Source: an uncultured Actinomycetes bacterium
Lineage (GTDB): Bacteria; Actinomycetota; Acidimicrobiia; Acidimicrobiales; RAAP-2
Reading direction: 5' to 3'
DNA: 60,720 nucleotides
NCBI GenBank assembly: GCA_903893745.1
Contig: CAITNF010000008.1
Span: forward strand, 1-60,720
A program made the position numbers and the translations under genes. How positions within the stretch are numbered: the stretch's first letter is position 1; each line of letters starts with the position of its first letter. Shown here piece after piece: positions 25,777 through 34,737 of the stretch. Under the pieces are notes generated by a model. That model was not told the origin of the DNA. It searched no databases and saw only the letters and a program-made list of their open reading frames with translations.

Positions 25777-26680
25777 GTGCGGCTCCAACAATCTCTGCGA
25801 CGCTCGCAACGTCGTGTTGACGGAGCCATCGACTCAGTTCTTTTTGCACTAGCCACGGGGCGCGAGGATTCGCGAATGTAGCAGTACCTACTTCAACGGC
25901 ACTCGCTCCCGCCATCAACATCGCGACGGCGTCCTCACCACTTTGTACTCCCCCTACTCCCACGATGGGTGCGCTGGGAAACGCTTCGCGACACTCGTAG
26001 ACCGAACGCAACGCCACGGGCAACAGACCGGGACCGCTTAGTCCCCCGCCCACGTTGCCTAATGCGGGGCGGCGAAGTTCCACGTCAATTACCAGTCCGA
26101 GCATGGTATTGACCAGGACCAACGCTGACGCTCCCGCGTCCAATGCGGCGCCCGCGATGGCGACGAGGTCGGGCGTGTTGGGACTCAATTTTACCCAGAG
26201 CGGCACACCGGCGACCAACGATGCTGCGACAATCTCACTCGTTGCTTGGGCCGAATGAGCGAAAATTGAAGAACGCGCCTCCAGGTTGGGACAGCTCGCG
26301 TTAATTTCGAGCGCCACAATCTGCGCGCCCCGCATTAATTCGGCAGCCTGAGCGAACTCTTCAATCGTTCGCCCCCAAATCGATCCCACTACCGTGGCGC
26401 CACGCGCGATGAGCTTGGGCAACGACTCCGAACGCCACGCCGCGACACCGGGTCCAGTTAAGCCCACCGCATTGACCATATGCACACCCGACGAGACCAC
26501 CCGGGGCGCGGGATTACCTTCCCAGGCCATCGGGGCGAGGGACTTCACCACGACGCCGCCCAGGGCGTGAAGATCGCCATACGCAGCGAGTTCGTCACCG
26601 TGACCCGAGGTACCCGCGGCAGTCAAAATCGGTGAGCGCAGTCCAATACTGCCTACTGATGTGCTGAGGTCGATGGTCAC
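25769..26680 (-). CDS. pyrD: dihydroorotate dehydrogenase, class 1-like
   Basis: Oxidises dihydroorotate to orotate with FMN. The catalytic loop [13 protein letters not shown] has Cys, as in class 1 enzymes, not the Ser of membrane class 2, and [10 protein letters not shown] with the following GNPAPRV fits class 1B. A class 1B enzyme would need the PyrK subunit, which is not in the window. The GTG at 26680 gives a GTGA overlap with carB and a 303-aa product; an ATG at 26716 is inside carB. Confidence 0.9.
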   Translation of the reverse strand: MTIDLSTSVGSIGLRSPILTAAGTSGHGDELAAYGDLHALGGVVVKSLAPMAWEGNPAPRVVSSGVHMVNAVGLTGPGVAAWRSESLPKLIARGATVVGSIWGRTIEEFAQAAELMRGAQIVALEINASCPNLEARSSIFAHSAQATSEIVAASLVAGVPLWVKLSPNTPDLVAIAGAALDAGASALVLVNTMLGLVIDVELRRPALGNVGGGLSGPGLLPVALRSVYECREAFPSAPIVGVGGVQSGEDAVAMLMAGASAVEVGTATFANPRAPWLVQKELSRWLRQHDVASVAEIVGAAHG

Positions 26681-29600
26681 GTCTGGTGCAATTCTTGTAG
26701 TGAGTGCACGCGCCATCCGTGTGCACGTGTGTCACCAATACCTTTGGCCGCCGCAAAACCAGCGTTCAGGGTTGTCAGACACGGAACCGCATGAACCACG
26801 CACGCTCCACGAATGGCCGCCCCGTCAGCGCGAGCACCCTGGCCCGATGGGGTGTTCACCACTAAGTGCACCTCGCCAGAAGCAATCATGGTCACCGCGT
26901 CAACTCCGAACTCCGCCACGCCAATTTTGCCCACCAGTGTCGCAACGGGTACCTGATTAGCACGTAGAAAGCCCGCCGTGCCCACAGTCGCGGCAATCGA
27001 AAAACCTAAATTGTGCAGCTGGCGAGCTAGTTCCAGTCCAGAAACCTTGTCTCGATCAGCGAGCGACAGAAACACTTGGCCAGTATCGGGCAGTTTTGTG
27101 CCCGCCGCTAATTGAGCCTTGGCGAAGGCAATTCCGAAACTCTCACCAATACCCATCACCTCTCCAGTCGAGCGCATTTCGGGCCCAAGAATCGTGTCGA
27201 CTCCCGGGAACCGATTGAAGGGTAGGACCGCCTCTTTCACACTTACGTACTTTGGTCGTGGTGTGGTCGCGCCAACGAGTCCCTGCTCACGCAGTGACTC
27301 GAGTGTTGACCCCATCATCACTTTGACCGCCACCTGAGCCAGTGAGACACCCGTTGCTTTGGCCACGAAGGGAACAGTCCGACTGGCTCGCGGATTTGCC
27401 TCCAAAACAAACACCTGGCCTTCTTTGACTGCGTACTGGACGTTGACCAGACCAACCACTTCAAGTGCGTCGGCAATTTTGCGTGTGTACTCTTGCAACG
27501 TCGCCACAACTTCATCGCTCAGGGTCTGTGGTGGCAGCGCGCAGGCCGAATCACCCGAGTGAACGCCCGCCTCTTCGACGTGTTCCATGATTCCAGCGAT
27601 ATAGAGTTCACCAGTACTATCGCGCACCGCGTCCACGTCCACTTCGATCGCGTCTTCGAGAAAACTGTCAATAAGAATGGGCCGAGACGCGCTGACGCCA
27701 CCCTCTCGTGCCAGGGCGCCATGCAGACTCGTTAGGTCGTTCATTACGCGTTCTAAAGCCTTGTCGTCATAGACAATCTCCATCGCCCGGCCACCCAGCA
27801 CGTAACTGGGCCGAACCAACACCGGGTAGTGCACTCGCTTGACGATGGCCCGAGCCTGTTCCAAGGTCAACGCAACGTCACCCGGTGGCTGGCGTAGGCC
27901 CAGGCTGGTGCAGATAGCTGACCAGCGTTCACGATCTTCAGCCGCATCAATAGAGGCGACGGGAGTACCCAAGACCAGGGCGGGATCAATCGAATGAGCC
28001 AATTTTAGAGGCGTCTGCCCCCCCAGCGAGACGATGACACCCGCAATGCGTGCGCCGTTGCTACAGGCATCGCGCTCCGCCTCGATGACTTCGGCCACGT
28101 CTTCAGGCGTCAGGGGTTCAAAGTACAGACGATCGGAGGTCGAATAGTCCGTGGATACCGTCTCGGGATTGCAGTTCACCATCACGGTCTCGTAACCCAT
28201 TTCGCGCAACGCGTAGGCCGCGTGCACGCAGCAGTAATCGAACTCAATGCCCTGACCAATACGGTTCGGACCCGAGCCCAGAATGATGACGCGATCTCGT
28301 GGCGATGACTGCACTTCACTCGTGTCTTCGTACGTGCTGTAGTGGTACGGCGTTGATGCATCGAACTCCGCAGCGCAGGTATCGACTGTTTTGAAGGTGG
28401 TACGAACTCCTGCAGCCTTTCGCAGTGACGTGACCTCGGTGACGCCGCGGCCAGTGAAGTGAGCGACCTGCACGTCCGAAAAACCGGACTGTTTATAACG
28501 CTTCCAGCCGCGTTGATCGAGGGTCTCGATCTGCACCGTTACGAGCTCTCGCTCGAGTTCGACGATCTTTGCTAACTGATCAATGAACCATCGATCGATC
28601 TTGGTTCGCTCGACGACTTCGTCGACACTTAGTCCGCGCCACAGCACCTCGTGCAGCGCAAAAAGTCGATCCGGTGTCGCCACGGTGCACTGGCGCCAGA
28701 GTGCGGTTTCGTCGAGGTCCGCAAATTCGTGGTCGCGACCAAGTGCGAAGCCCATTCGGCCCTGCTCCAACGATCGAACGGCCTTTTGGAGCGACTCCGT
28801 AAAGTTACGACCGATTGCCATGACTTCGCCCACCGACTGCATTCGCGTTCCGAGCACTGGCGTCGATCCCGGAAGTTTTTCGAATGCCCAACGAGGAATC
28901 TTTGTCACCACGTAATCAATAACGGGCTCAAAGCTCGCGGGAGTGAGTTTCGTAATGTCATTTTGAATTTCGTCCAAGGTGTAGCCAACGGCCAATCGAG
29001 CGGCAATCTTGGCGATCGGAAATCCCGTCGCTTTGGACGCCAGCGCGCTCGAGCGACTCACGCGCGGGTTCATCTCAATGACTAGTCGTTCGCCATTATC
29101 GGGGTTCACCGCGAACTGGACGTTCGATCCCCCCGTCTCGACGCCCACCCGTCGCAGCACGGCGAAGGCGTCGTCGCGCATTGCTTGGTACTCAACGTCC
29201 GAAAGCGTCTGCGCGGGAGCGACCGTGATTGAGTCACCGGTGTGAACTCCCATCGGGTCAAAGTTTTCAATGCTGCAGATTACGACGCAGTTATCGGCCT
29301 GGTCGCGCATCACTTCGAGCTCATACTCTTTCCAACCGGCAATCGACTTCTCCACCAAAATCTCACCAATCGGTGACGCCGCGATACCTTCGGTGGCGAG
29401 TCGCAAGAACTCGACGGCGTCGTGGGCGATTCCCGTTCCGGCCCCCCCCAAAATGAAGCTGGGGCGAATAATGATTGGCCAACCAATTTCTTCGGCAATA
29501 CGCAACGCTTCGGTCTCAGAGTGGGCAAACCCTGACTGTGGAACTGCTAGACCAATGTCCGCCATCGCGGCCTTAAACAGCTCACGATTTTCCGCCGTAT

Positions 29601-29970
29601 CAATCGCCGCGGGTCGAGCCCCGATGACTTCAACACCGAGTCGCTCGGTCACGCCTCGCCGTACTAATTCCATGGTCAAGTTCAGCGCGGTTTGACCACC
29701 CAACGTAGGCAACAGCGCATCGGGACGTTCCTTCTCCAGGATGTCGATGAGTACGTCGGCGTCGAGTGGTTCGATGTAGGTCACGTCGGCGGTGGTCGGG
29801 TCCGTCATGATGGTGGCGGGGTTCGAATTAACCAAAATCACTCGGTATCCTTCGCTGCGCAGTACCTGGCAGGCCTGCGTACCCGAGTAGTCGAATTCGC
29901 AGGCTTGGCCAATCACTATGGGTCCCGAGCCAATGACCAAGATGGATTTGATGTCGTCTCGACGAGGCAT
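26677..29970 (-). CDS. carB: carbamoyl-phosphate synthase large subunit
   Basis: Makes carbamoyl phosphate from bicarbonate, ATP and ammonia delivered by CarA, feeding both pyrimidines (PyrB) and arginine (ArgF). The 1097 aa comprise two homologous ATP-grasp halves (about residues 1-550 and 555-940) with [20 protein letters not shown] and [20 protein letters not shown] as matching motifs, then the allosteric MGS-like domain (~945-1085), which binds UMP and ornithine in other species. It overlaps carA by 1 bp (TGATG). Confidence 0.98.
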   Translation of the reverse strand: MPRRDDIKSILVIGSGPIVIGQACEFDYSGTQACQVLRSEGYRVILVNSNPATIMTDPTTADVTYIEPLDADVLIDILEKERPDALLPTLGGQTALNLTMELVRRGVTERLGVEVIGARPAAIDTAENRELFKAAMADIGLAVPQSGFAHSETEALRIAEEIGWPIIIRPSFILGGAGTGIAHDAVEFLRLATEGIAASPIGEILVEKSIAGWKEYELEVMRDQADNCVVICSIENFDPMGVHTGDSITVAPAQTLSDVEYQAMRDDAFAVLRRVGVETGGSNVQFAVNPDNGERLVIEMNPRVSRSSALASKATGFPIAKIAARLAVGYTLDEIQNDITKLTPASFEPVIDYVVTKIPRWAFEKLPGSTPVLGTRMQSVGEVMAIGRNFTESLQKAVRSLEQGRMGFALGRDHEFADLDETALWRQCTVATPDRLFALHEVLWRGLSVDEVVERTKIDRWFIDQLAKIVELERELVTVQIETLDQRGWKRYKQSGFSDVQVAHFTGRGVTEVTSLRKAAGVRTTFKTVDTCAAEFDASTPYHYSTYEDTSEVQSSPRDRVIILGSGPNRIGQGIEFDYCCVHAAYALREMGYETVMVNCNPETVSTDYSTSDRLYFEPLTPEDVAEVIEAERDACSNGARIAGVIVSLGGQTPLKLAHSIDPALVLGTPVASIDAAEDRERWSAICTSLGLRQPPGDVALTLEQARAIVKRVHYPVLVRPSYVLGGRAMEIVYDDKALERVMNDLTSLHGALAREGGVSASRPILIDSFLEDAIEVDVDAVRDSTGELYIAGIMEHVEEAGVHSGDSACALPPQTLSDEVVATLQEYTRKIADALEVVGLVNVQYAVKEGQVFVLEANPRASRTVPFVAKATGVSLAQVAVKVMMGSTLESLREQGLVGATTPRPKYVSVKEAVLPFNRFPGVDTILGPEMRSTGEVMGIGESFGIAFAKAQLAAGTKLPDTGQVFLSLADRDKVSGLELARQLHNLGFSIAATVGTAGFLRANQVPVATLVGKIGVAEFGVDAVTMIASGEVHLVVNTPSGQGARADGAAIRGACVVHAVPCLTTLNAGFAAAKGIGDTRAHGWRVHSLQELHQT

Positions 29971-31061
29971 CAGTTGACCTCCACCCGGTTGGTTCGAAGC
30001 AGCGTGTCGAATCGGTCAAACAGGTAGCGAGCATCGTGAGGACCCGGCCCAGCCTCGGGGTGATACTGCACCGAAAAGCAGCGGTCGGCTGGTGACGAGA
30101 TACCCTCAATCACCCCGTCATTTAAATTGATGTGACTCACGACACCGCGTTCGAGCGAATCGGGCGTCACCGCGTAGTTGTGGTTTTGCGCCGTAATTTC
30201 AATTCGACCCGTTTGGAGATCCTTCACTGGATGATTGCTGCCGTGGTGGCCAAACGGTAGTTTCTGCGTCGTAGCGCCCAGCGCCGTGGCCAGTAATTGG
30301 TGGCCCAAGCAGATGCCAAAGATTGGTACCGCACCGAGCAGGGTGCGAAGTTCGATTACCTGCCGCGACAACGCCGCCGGGTCGCCAGGTCCATTTGACA
30401 AAAACACTCCATCGGGTTGCATTGCCAAGATTTCGTCGGCGCTCGTTGACGATGGTACGACCGTCAGACTAAATCGTTGGGCCAACTGTTGGACCATGGT
30501 GGTCTTGATGCCGTAGTCCACGACGACGACGTGCAAGTCGCCCTCGCCGCGACGATACGTCTCGCGGGTTGATACCTGTGAAACCAGATCGGTGTTATCC
30601 GTACCCGTGGCACCTTGTGCCGCCAGTTGGACCACTTCGAGTGGCGCGTGTCCAAAGGCACCCGCCAGGGCCCCGTGCGAACGCAGATGACGAGTGAGGC
30701 GTCGGGTATCGATTCCGAGTAGCGCCGCGATCTCATGATGGCGCAAGAACGCCTCGAGCGTCCCTTCCGAACGCCAATTAGAGTCCACCGCCGACAGATC
30801 TCGTACAACGATGCCTCGGGTCCATGGTCGTGAGGCTTCATCATCTAGATGCGTCACTCCGTAGTTACCAATGTGGGGATACGTGAACGCCACTATTTGA
30901 CCGGCGTAACTCGGATCGGTGATGACCTCTTGATAGCCACTTAGGGCTGTGTTGAAGACAAACTCACCAGTGGTGACTCCCCCTTCTGGAAGGTGGCCGC
31001 CGGCGTAGCCTTCGAAGGTGGTGCCATCGTTCAGTACTAAGAACGCCGGCGCACGAGTCAC
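29970..31061 (-). CDS. carA: carbamoyl-phosphate synthase small subunit
   Basis: Glutaminase subunit supplying ammonia to CarB. The N-terminal CPSase domain begins [16 protein letters not shown] and the class I glutamine amidotransferase domain has the nucleophile in [17 protein letters not shown] (Cys near residue 246) with His and Glu in [12 protein letters not shown]. The 363-aa length is normal. It has a 4-bp overlap with pyrC. Confidence 0.97.
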   Translation of the reverse strand: MTRAPAFLVLNDGTTFEGYAGGHLPEGGVTTGEFVFNTALSGYQEVITDPSYAGQIVAFTYPHIGNYGVTHLDDEASRPWTRGIVVRDLSAVDSNWRSEGTLEAFLRHHEIAALLGIDTRRLTRHLRSHGALAGAFGHAPLEVVQLAAQGATGTDNTDLVSQVSTRETYRRGEGDLHVVVVDYGIKTTMVQQLAQRFSLTVVPSSTSADEILAMQPDGVFLSNGPGDPAALSRQVIELRTLLGAVPIFGICLGHQLLATALGATTQKLPFGHHGSNHPVKDLQTGRIEITAQNHNYAVTPDSLERGVVSHINLNDGVIEGISSPADRCFSVQYHPEAGPGPHDARYLFDRFDTLLRTNRVEVN

Positions 31062-32368
31062 GACAGCTGTCCCTCATGGACCACCAGTTCACCCTTGGCA
31101 ATCGTCGTTCGCACCCGTCCGTGCAGTGTTCGTCCTTCGTAGGGGGTATTCATCGCTCGACTTTGTAGCGCCTCACGCTGCACCGTCCAATCGATGGTCG
31201 GATCAAAGATCACAAGATTGGCGTCGTCACCCGCCACCAGGTCACCTCCGTGCGATCCGTGACGCAGTGGGCGGTCCTGCGCACGAAGTTGGGCAATGCG
31301 CGCTGGACCGCGACTCATGAGCGAGAAAAACTGTGACGGATCGGACGTTTGTCCACCAAGGGCTTCGTAGGTCAAAGCGGCCGCGTGTTCGAGACCCAAC
31401 ATCCCGGCCGGTGCCTCATCAAAGGGCAGGTCCTTCAGCTCGGGAGCGTGCGGGGCGTGATCGGTCGCTACGGCATCAACTAACCCGGCCACCATGGCTG
31501 AGCGAAGTGCGGTTACATCAGCTACCGGGCGAAGTGGTGGGTGAACCTTGAAGACCGCGTCGAAGTCCTCACAGGCCGTCTCGTCGAGGGTGAAGTGGTG
31601 CGGCGCCACTTCACCACTCACCGGTAGACCTTCATTACGCGCCGCAATGACCAGGGCCAGTGACCGAGCAGTTGACAGGTGCAAGAAGTGCACCGCTCCG
31701 CCGGTCAGTCGAACCAGTTCAATATCGCGCAGCACCATCAACTCCTCAGCCAGCGCTGGGCGGCCCACGAGACCCAACCGAGCGCTGACGACACCCTCGT
31801 TCATCGATCCCCCAGCCGCGAGTCGATCGTCCTCGCAGTGTTGCGCGAGACGGACCCCTAGGGGTCGCGCGTAGGTAAGGGCCCGACGCATCAATAGTGA
31901 GTCCTGTACGCCCATTCCATCGTCAGTAAAGAGCCGCACGCCCAGCGCGGCCATCTCGGCCAGTGGGGCCAGTAACTCTCCGTGTCGTCCAACGGTGATT
32001 GCTCCCGCCACCGCGACGTCGATTGGGGTCCGCGCTCCACGGTCCAATACGTACGAAACGAGCGAGACGTTGTCCAGAGCCGGTTCGGTATTGGGCATTG
32101 CCACTATCGCGGTGTAGCCGCCCATCGCGGCCGCCCGTGCTCCGCTTTCGATAGTCTCGGCAGCTTCACGACCAGGTTCGCGAAGGTGGGTGTGCAGGTC
32201 AACGAATCCCGGACCAACCCAACATCCCGTTGCGTCAATCACCTTGACACCCGAGGGCGCTTCAACGTGGGCTGCGACCTCGCTAATCTGACCGTCCTGC
32301 ACCAAGACGTCACCGATAAAGGTGCTCACGCCCACAACCAGACCCTGTCGAAGAAGAAACGAACTCAC
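31058..32368 (-). CDS. pyrC: dihydroorotase
   Basis: Cyclises carbamoyl aspartate to dihydroorotate. It belongs to the amidohydrolase TIM-barrel family with the zinc motif DLHTHLREPGREAAET (residues ~57-72), HHFTLDETAC and the metal-ligand VDAVATDHAPHAP. The 436-aa length fits the long bacterial (PyrC type I) class. It overlaps both pyrB and carA by 4 bp. Confidence 0.96.
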   Translation of the reverse strand: MSSFLLRQGLVVGVSTFIGDVLVQDGQISEVAAHVEAPSGVKVIDATGCWVGPGFVDLHTHLREPGREAAETIESGARAAAMGGYTAIVAMPNTEPALDNVSLVSYVLDRGARTPIDVAVAGAITVGRHGELLAPLAEMAALGVRLFTDDGMGVQDSLLMRRALTYARPLGVRLAQHCEDDRLAAGGSMNEGVVSARLGLVGRPALAEELMVLRDIELVRLTGGAVHFLHLSTARSLALVIAARNEGLPVSGEVAPHHFTLDETACEDFDAVFKVHPPLRPVADVTALRSAMVAGLVDAVATDHAPHAPELKDLPFDEAPAGMLGLEHAAALTYEALGGQTSDPSQFFSLMSRGPARIAQLRAQDRPLRHGSHGGDLVAGDDANLVIFDPTIDWTVQREALQSRAMNTPYEGRTLHGRVRTTIAKGELVVHEGQLS

Positions 32369-33351
32369 TGACCCACCTCCACCGAGCTACCGGCAATGGT
32401 GAGATACAGCACTGCCATACGAATTGGCACGCCATTGGTCACCTGGCGAGTAATGATCGCGGCTGGCAGATCAGCCACGCGAGAATCTATTTCGACGCCC
32501 CGGTTCATCGGTCCGGGATGCATTATCAGCGTTGAGGGTCGCAAGCGCCGCGCTCGTTCCACGGTCAAACCGTAGGTCGCGGTGAACTCCGACAGACTCG
32601 GCACGAACGACCCCGTACCGCGTTCTCGCTGCAATCGCAGCAGACCCACGACGTCAGCCCATTCCAAGGCTTCATCGAAGTTCTGACTGACCGTAACCGG
32701 CCATTGAGCGATCTCATCGGGTAGCAACGTCCCGGGGGCGGCAACTCGCACCTCGGCCCCCAATGCGCAAAACGCGGCGATATCGCTGCGCGCCACCCGG
32801 CTGTGTCGAATATCGCCTACGAGTAGCACCCGCAAACCTTGAAAGAGTTCCGAACCCGATTCCAAACCCGTCGTACCGCGACGCTGCGCTAAAACTTGGC
32901 GAACGCTGAAGGCGTCAAGCAACCCTTGCGTCGGATGCTGATGAAGCCCATCGCCCGCATTGATCACGCGAACGTGCGGGACGTACCGACTGACCTGTTG
33001 TGCAGCACCACTTGATTGGTGACGCATTATGACTCCGTCGATTCCTAGCGCGTCGATCGTGGCAATGGTGTCGCGCAGTGATTCACCCTTCTTCACACTG
33101 CTCGACGCCACCGCCAGCGACAGAACATCGGCACTCAGCCGTTTTGCCGCGGTTTCAAAACTCAACCGCGTTCGAGTCGATTCTTCATAAAAGAGTGATG
33201 CCACAACCCGACCCTTAAGAGTGGGCACCTTTTTAATAGCCCGCTGATTCACTTCTACAAACGATTCAGCAGTGTCGAGGACCTCGACCAGTGCGTCTCG
33301 TGACAGGTCAGCCAAAGTCAAAAGATTGGAGCCGCGAATGGTGTCAAGCAT
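32365..33351 (-). CDS. pyrB: aspartate carbamoyltransferase catalytic subunit
   Basis: First committed pyrimidine step: carbamoyl phosphate plus aspartate to carbamoyl aspartate. It has YEESTRTRLSFETAAKRL for carbamoyl phosphate, VIMRHQSSGAAQ and the C-terminal MHPGPMNRGVEI. The ATG at 33351 was chosen because it overlaps the pyrR stop by 8 bp and yields the usual N-terminus (328 aa). No regulatory PyrI subunit is present, as is normal in this phylum. Confidence 0.96.
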   Translation of the reverse strand: MLDTIRGSNLLTLADLSRDALVEVLDTAESFVEVNQRAIKKVPTLKGRVVASLFYEESTRTRLSFETAAKRLSADVLSLAVASSSVKKGESLRDTIATIDALGIDGVIMRHQSSGAAQQVSRYVPHVRVINAGDGLHQHPTQGLLDAFSVRQVLAQRRGTTGLESGSELFQGLRVLLVGDIRHSRVARSDIAAFCALGAEVRVAAPGTLLPDEIAQWPVTVSQNFDEALEWADVVGLLRLQRERGTGSFVPSLSEFTATYGLTVERARRLRPSTLIMHPGPMNRGVEIDSRVADLPAAIITRQVTNGVPIRMAVLYLTIAGSSVEVGQ

Positions 33352-33919
33352 GTTGTTCGCCCAACGAACCAATCCAGACGCCCTCAATCGTCGCGACTAT
33401 TGCTTCACTCTGCGCCGTAGGTAAATTTTTCCCAACGTAATCGGGACGAATGGGTAGTTCGCGATGGCCCCGGTCCACCATGACCGCCAGCTGCACCGAC
33501 CGCGGGCGACCCCAGTCCGATAGCGCATTTAAGGCCGCCCGAATGGTTCGCCCGGTGTAGAGCACGTCGTCGACTACAACAATGGTCCGGTCAGTTAGAT
33601 CATGATCAATTTGAGTAGCCGACGTCGTTGGCACCGGATTACTCGCCAAGTCATCTCGGTAAAAGGTCACGTCAAGCAAACCGAGAGGAATCTGCGCGCC
33701 AGAGATCTCGCGCAGATTTGCAGCCAGCGTCACCGCGAAGGGTTCGCCACCCTTTTGCAGGCCAATAATTGACAGTCGCGATAGGTCAGTATTACGTTCG
33801 ACAATTTCGTGGGCCATTCGCCGTAGCGCGCGTTGAATATCGTCGGCGCCTAACAGGCGGCTCTTTTCAACAAAACCCCCGCCCGCGTTTCGCGCAAGGG
33901 GCTCATTACTGCTCGTCAT
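33344..33919 (-). CDS. pyrR: pyrimidine operon regulator PyrR
   Basis: An RNA-binding attenuation or translation regulator, also a uracil phosphoribosyltransferase by family. The PRPP-binding motif TIVVVDDVLYTGRTIRAAL is present near residue 110, with the MAHEIVERN helix before it. The ATG at 33919 has AGGAG about 5 nt upstream and gives 191 aa; an ATG at 34105 would run back into the coxIII end. A match to the PyrR RNA target lies 18-31 nt upstream of the ATG, so PyrR probably controls its own operon. Confidence 0.95.
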   Translation of the reverse strand: MTSSNEPLARNAGGGFVEKSRLLGADDIQRALRRMAHEIVERNTDLSRLSIIGLQKGGEPFAVTLAANLREISGAQIPLGLLDVTFYRDDLASNPVPTTSATQIDHDLTDRTIVVVDDVLYTGRTIRAALNALSDWGRPRSVQLAVMVDRGHRELPIRPDYVGKNLPTAQSEAIVATIEGVWIGSLGEQHA

Positions 33920-33936
33920 CTCGCTCCTGTCGTTCG

Positions 33937-33950
33937 AGCCTCTCGGGACC
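33937..33950 (-). promoter_or_regulatory. PyrR-binding RNA motif upstream of pyrR
   Basis: The transcript reads GGUCCCGAGAGGCU, matching the PyrR consensus ARUCCNGNGAGGYU at all positions except the first A. It ends 17 nt before the pyrR ATG and just before the Shine-Dalgarno AGGAG. No terminator is visible downstream, so a translational block, as proposed for mycobacteria, fits better than Bacillus-type attenuation. Confidence 0.8.
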
Positions 33951-34005
33951 CGTTTTACGACAGACCGCTGTAACTCCTCACGGAGAGTACAGAGGACTGT
34001 GTCTT

Positions 34006-34737
34006 CTAATGAATCGTATTCACTGTAGTCGTTACCGCCGAGATGACGACGGCAGACAAAGCCACCCAGACCCAGAAAATTCGAACCAGACGCGCTTGAT
34101 GCCATTTTTCGCCCGAAATAACACCTCGAGCTGAGCGTATAGCTAAACCAAGTCCCAAGAAAACTAGAAGTAGCAAGTGGACGAGTGCCGATCCAATTAG
34201 CACCAACATCGCCGACGAGTACGTGGTGTACGCCATTACGTGACTGTCATTTTTCGCCACAAAAATCTGAGGAATATGGCGAAGCTGAATGATGGTTAGG
34301 ACAATGGCTACCGCGACAACCGCCGTCGCCAGCCACGCCATGGCCGAGTAACTCTTGGCATTCTTCGTCGCTCGCAGTCCTCGTTCGCCAAGCCAGACCA
34401 CTCCGGCACTTATTACCGTCACCAACGTGACAAGCCAGTTAAAACCGGCCGCAAGAGGATGGACGTGAATAAGTGTGGGCGCCGGAAGTCCCGCAGCGCT
34501 ACCAGCGAGGTTTTCGTACCACCCGAACGTATGTCCTTGATAGCCCAACATATTCATCCAGTGACCGTCGGTGTTGACACCTCGCAGGTACAGGTAGGCA
34601 AACAGCAATGCGCTCAAGGTAACGAAGTCACCCCCGATAAAGAGCCACACCGCGAGGCGTTGACGTCCGTCGACTACTTCGGGTGATTCGTGATGACCCT
34701 CGTGGGCGACGTGCTGGTCGTGGGTGTCAATACTCAT
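34006..34737 (-). CDS. ctaE: cytochrome c oxidase subunit III
   Basis: A 243-aa membrane protein with five to seven predicted helices of the COX3 family: LAVWLFIGGDFVTLSALLFAYLYLRG is helix III-like, and the C-terminal half has the usual HLLLLVFLGLGLA region. The carboxylate commonly found as Glu in the W-x-F-x-x-E segment appears as Asp. It is a non-catalytic core subunit of the aa3-type oxidase in the cytoplasmic membrane. ATG overlaps coxI by 4 bp. The 3' end lies 86 bp before the pyrR start and probably contains the pyrR promoter. Confidence 0.9.
   Translation of the reverse strand: MSIDTHDQHVAHEGHHESPEVVDGRQRLAVWLFIGGDFVTLSALLFAYLYLRGVNTDGHWMNMLGYQGHTFGWYENLAGSAAGLPAPTLIHVHPLAAGFNWLVTLVTVISAGVVWLGERGLRATKNAKSYSAMAWLATAVVAVAIVLTIIQLRHIPQIFVAKNDSHVMAYTTYSSAMLVLIGSALVHLLLLVFLGLGLAIRSARGVISGEKWHQARLVRIFWVWVALSAVVISAVTTTVNTIH

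Noticed and set aside
33972-33987. Second PyrR-loop-like sequence (UCUCCGUGAGGAGU)
   Set aside because: It lacks one nucleotide between UCC and GAGG compared with the consensus, and 33937-33950 is a far better match.
34020-34105. ATG at 34105 giving PyrR a 62-residue extension
   Set aside because: It lies in the coxIII gene, has no similarity to PyrR, and the ATG at 33919 has a strong Shine-Dalgarno sequence.
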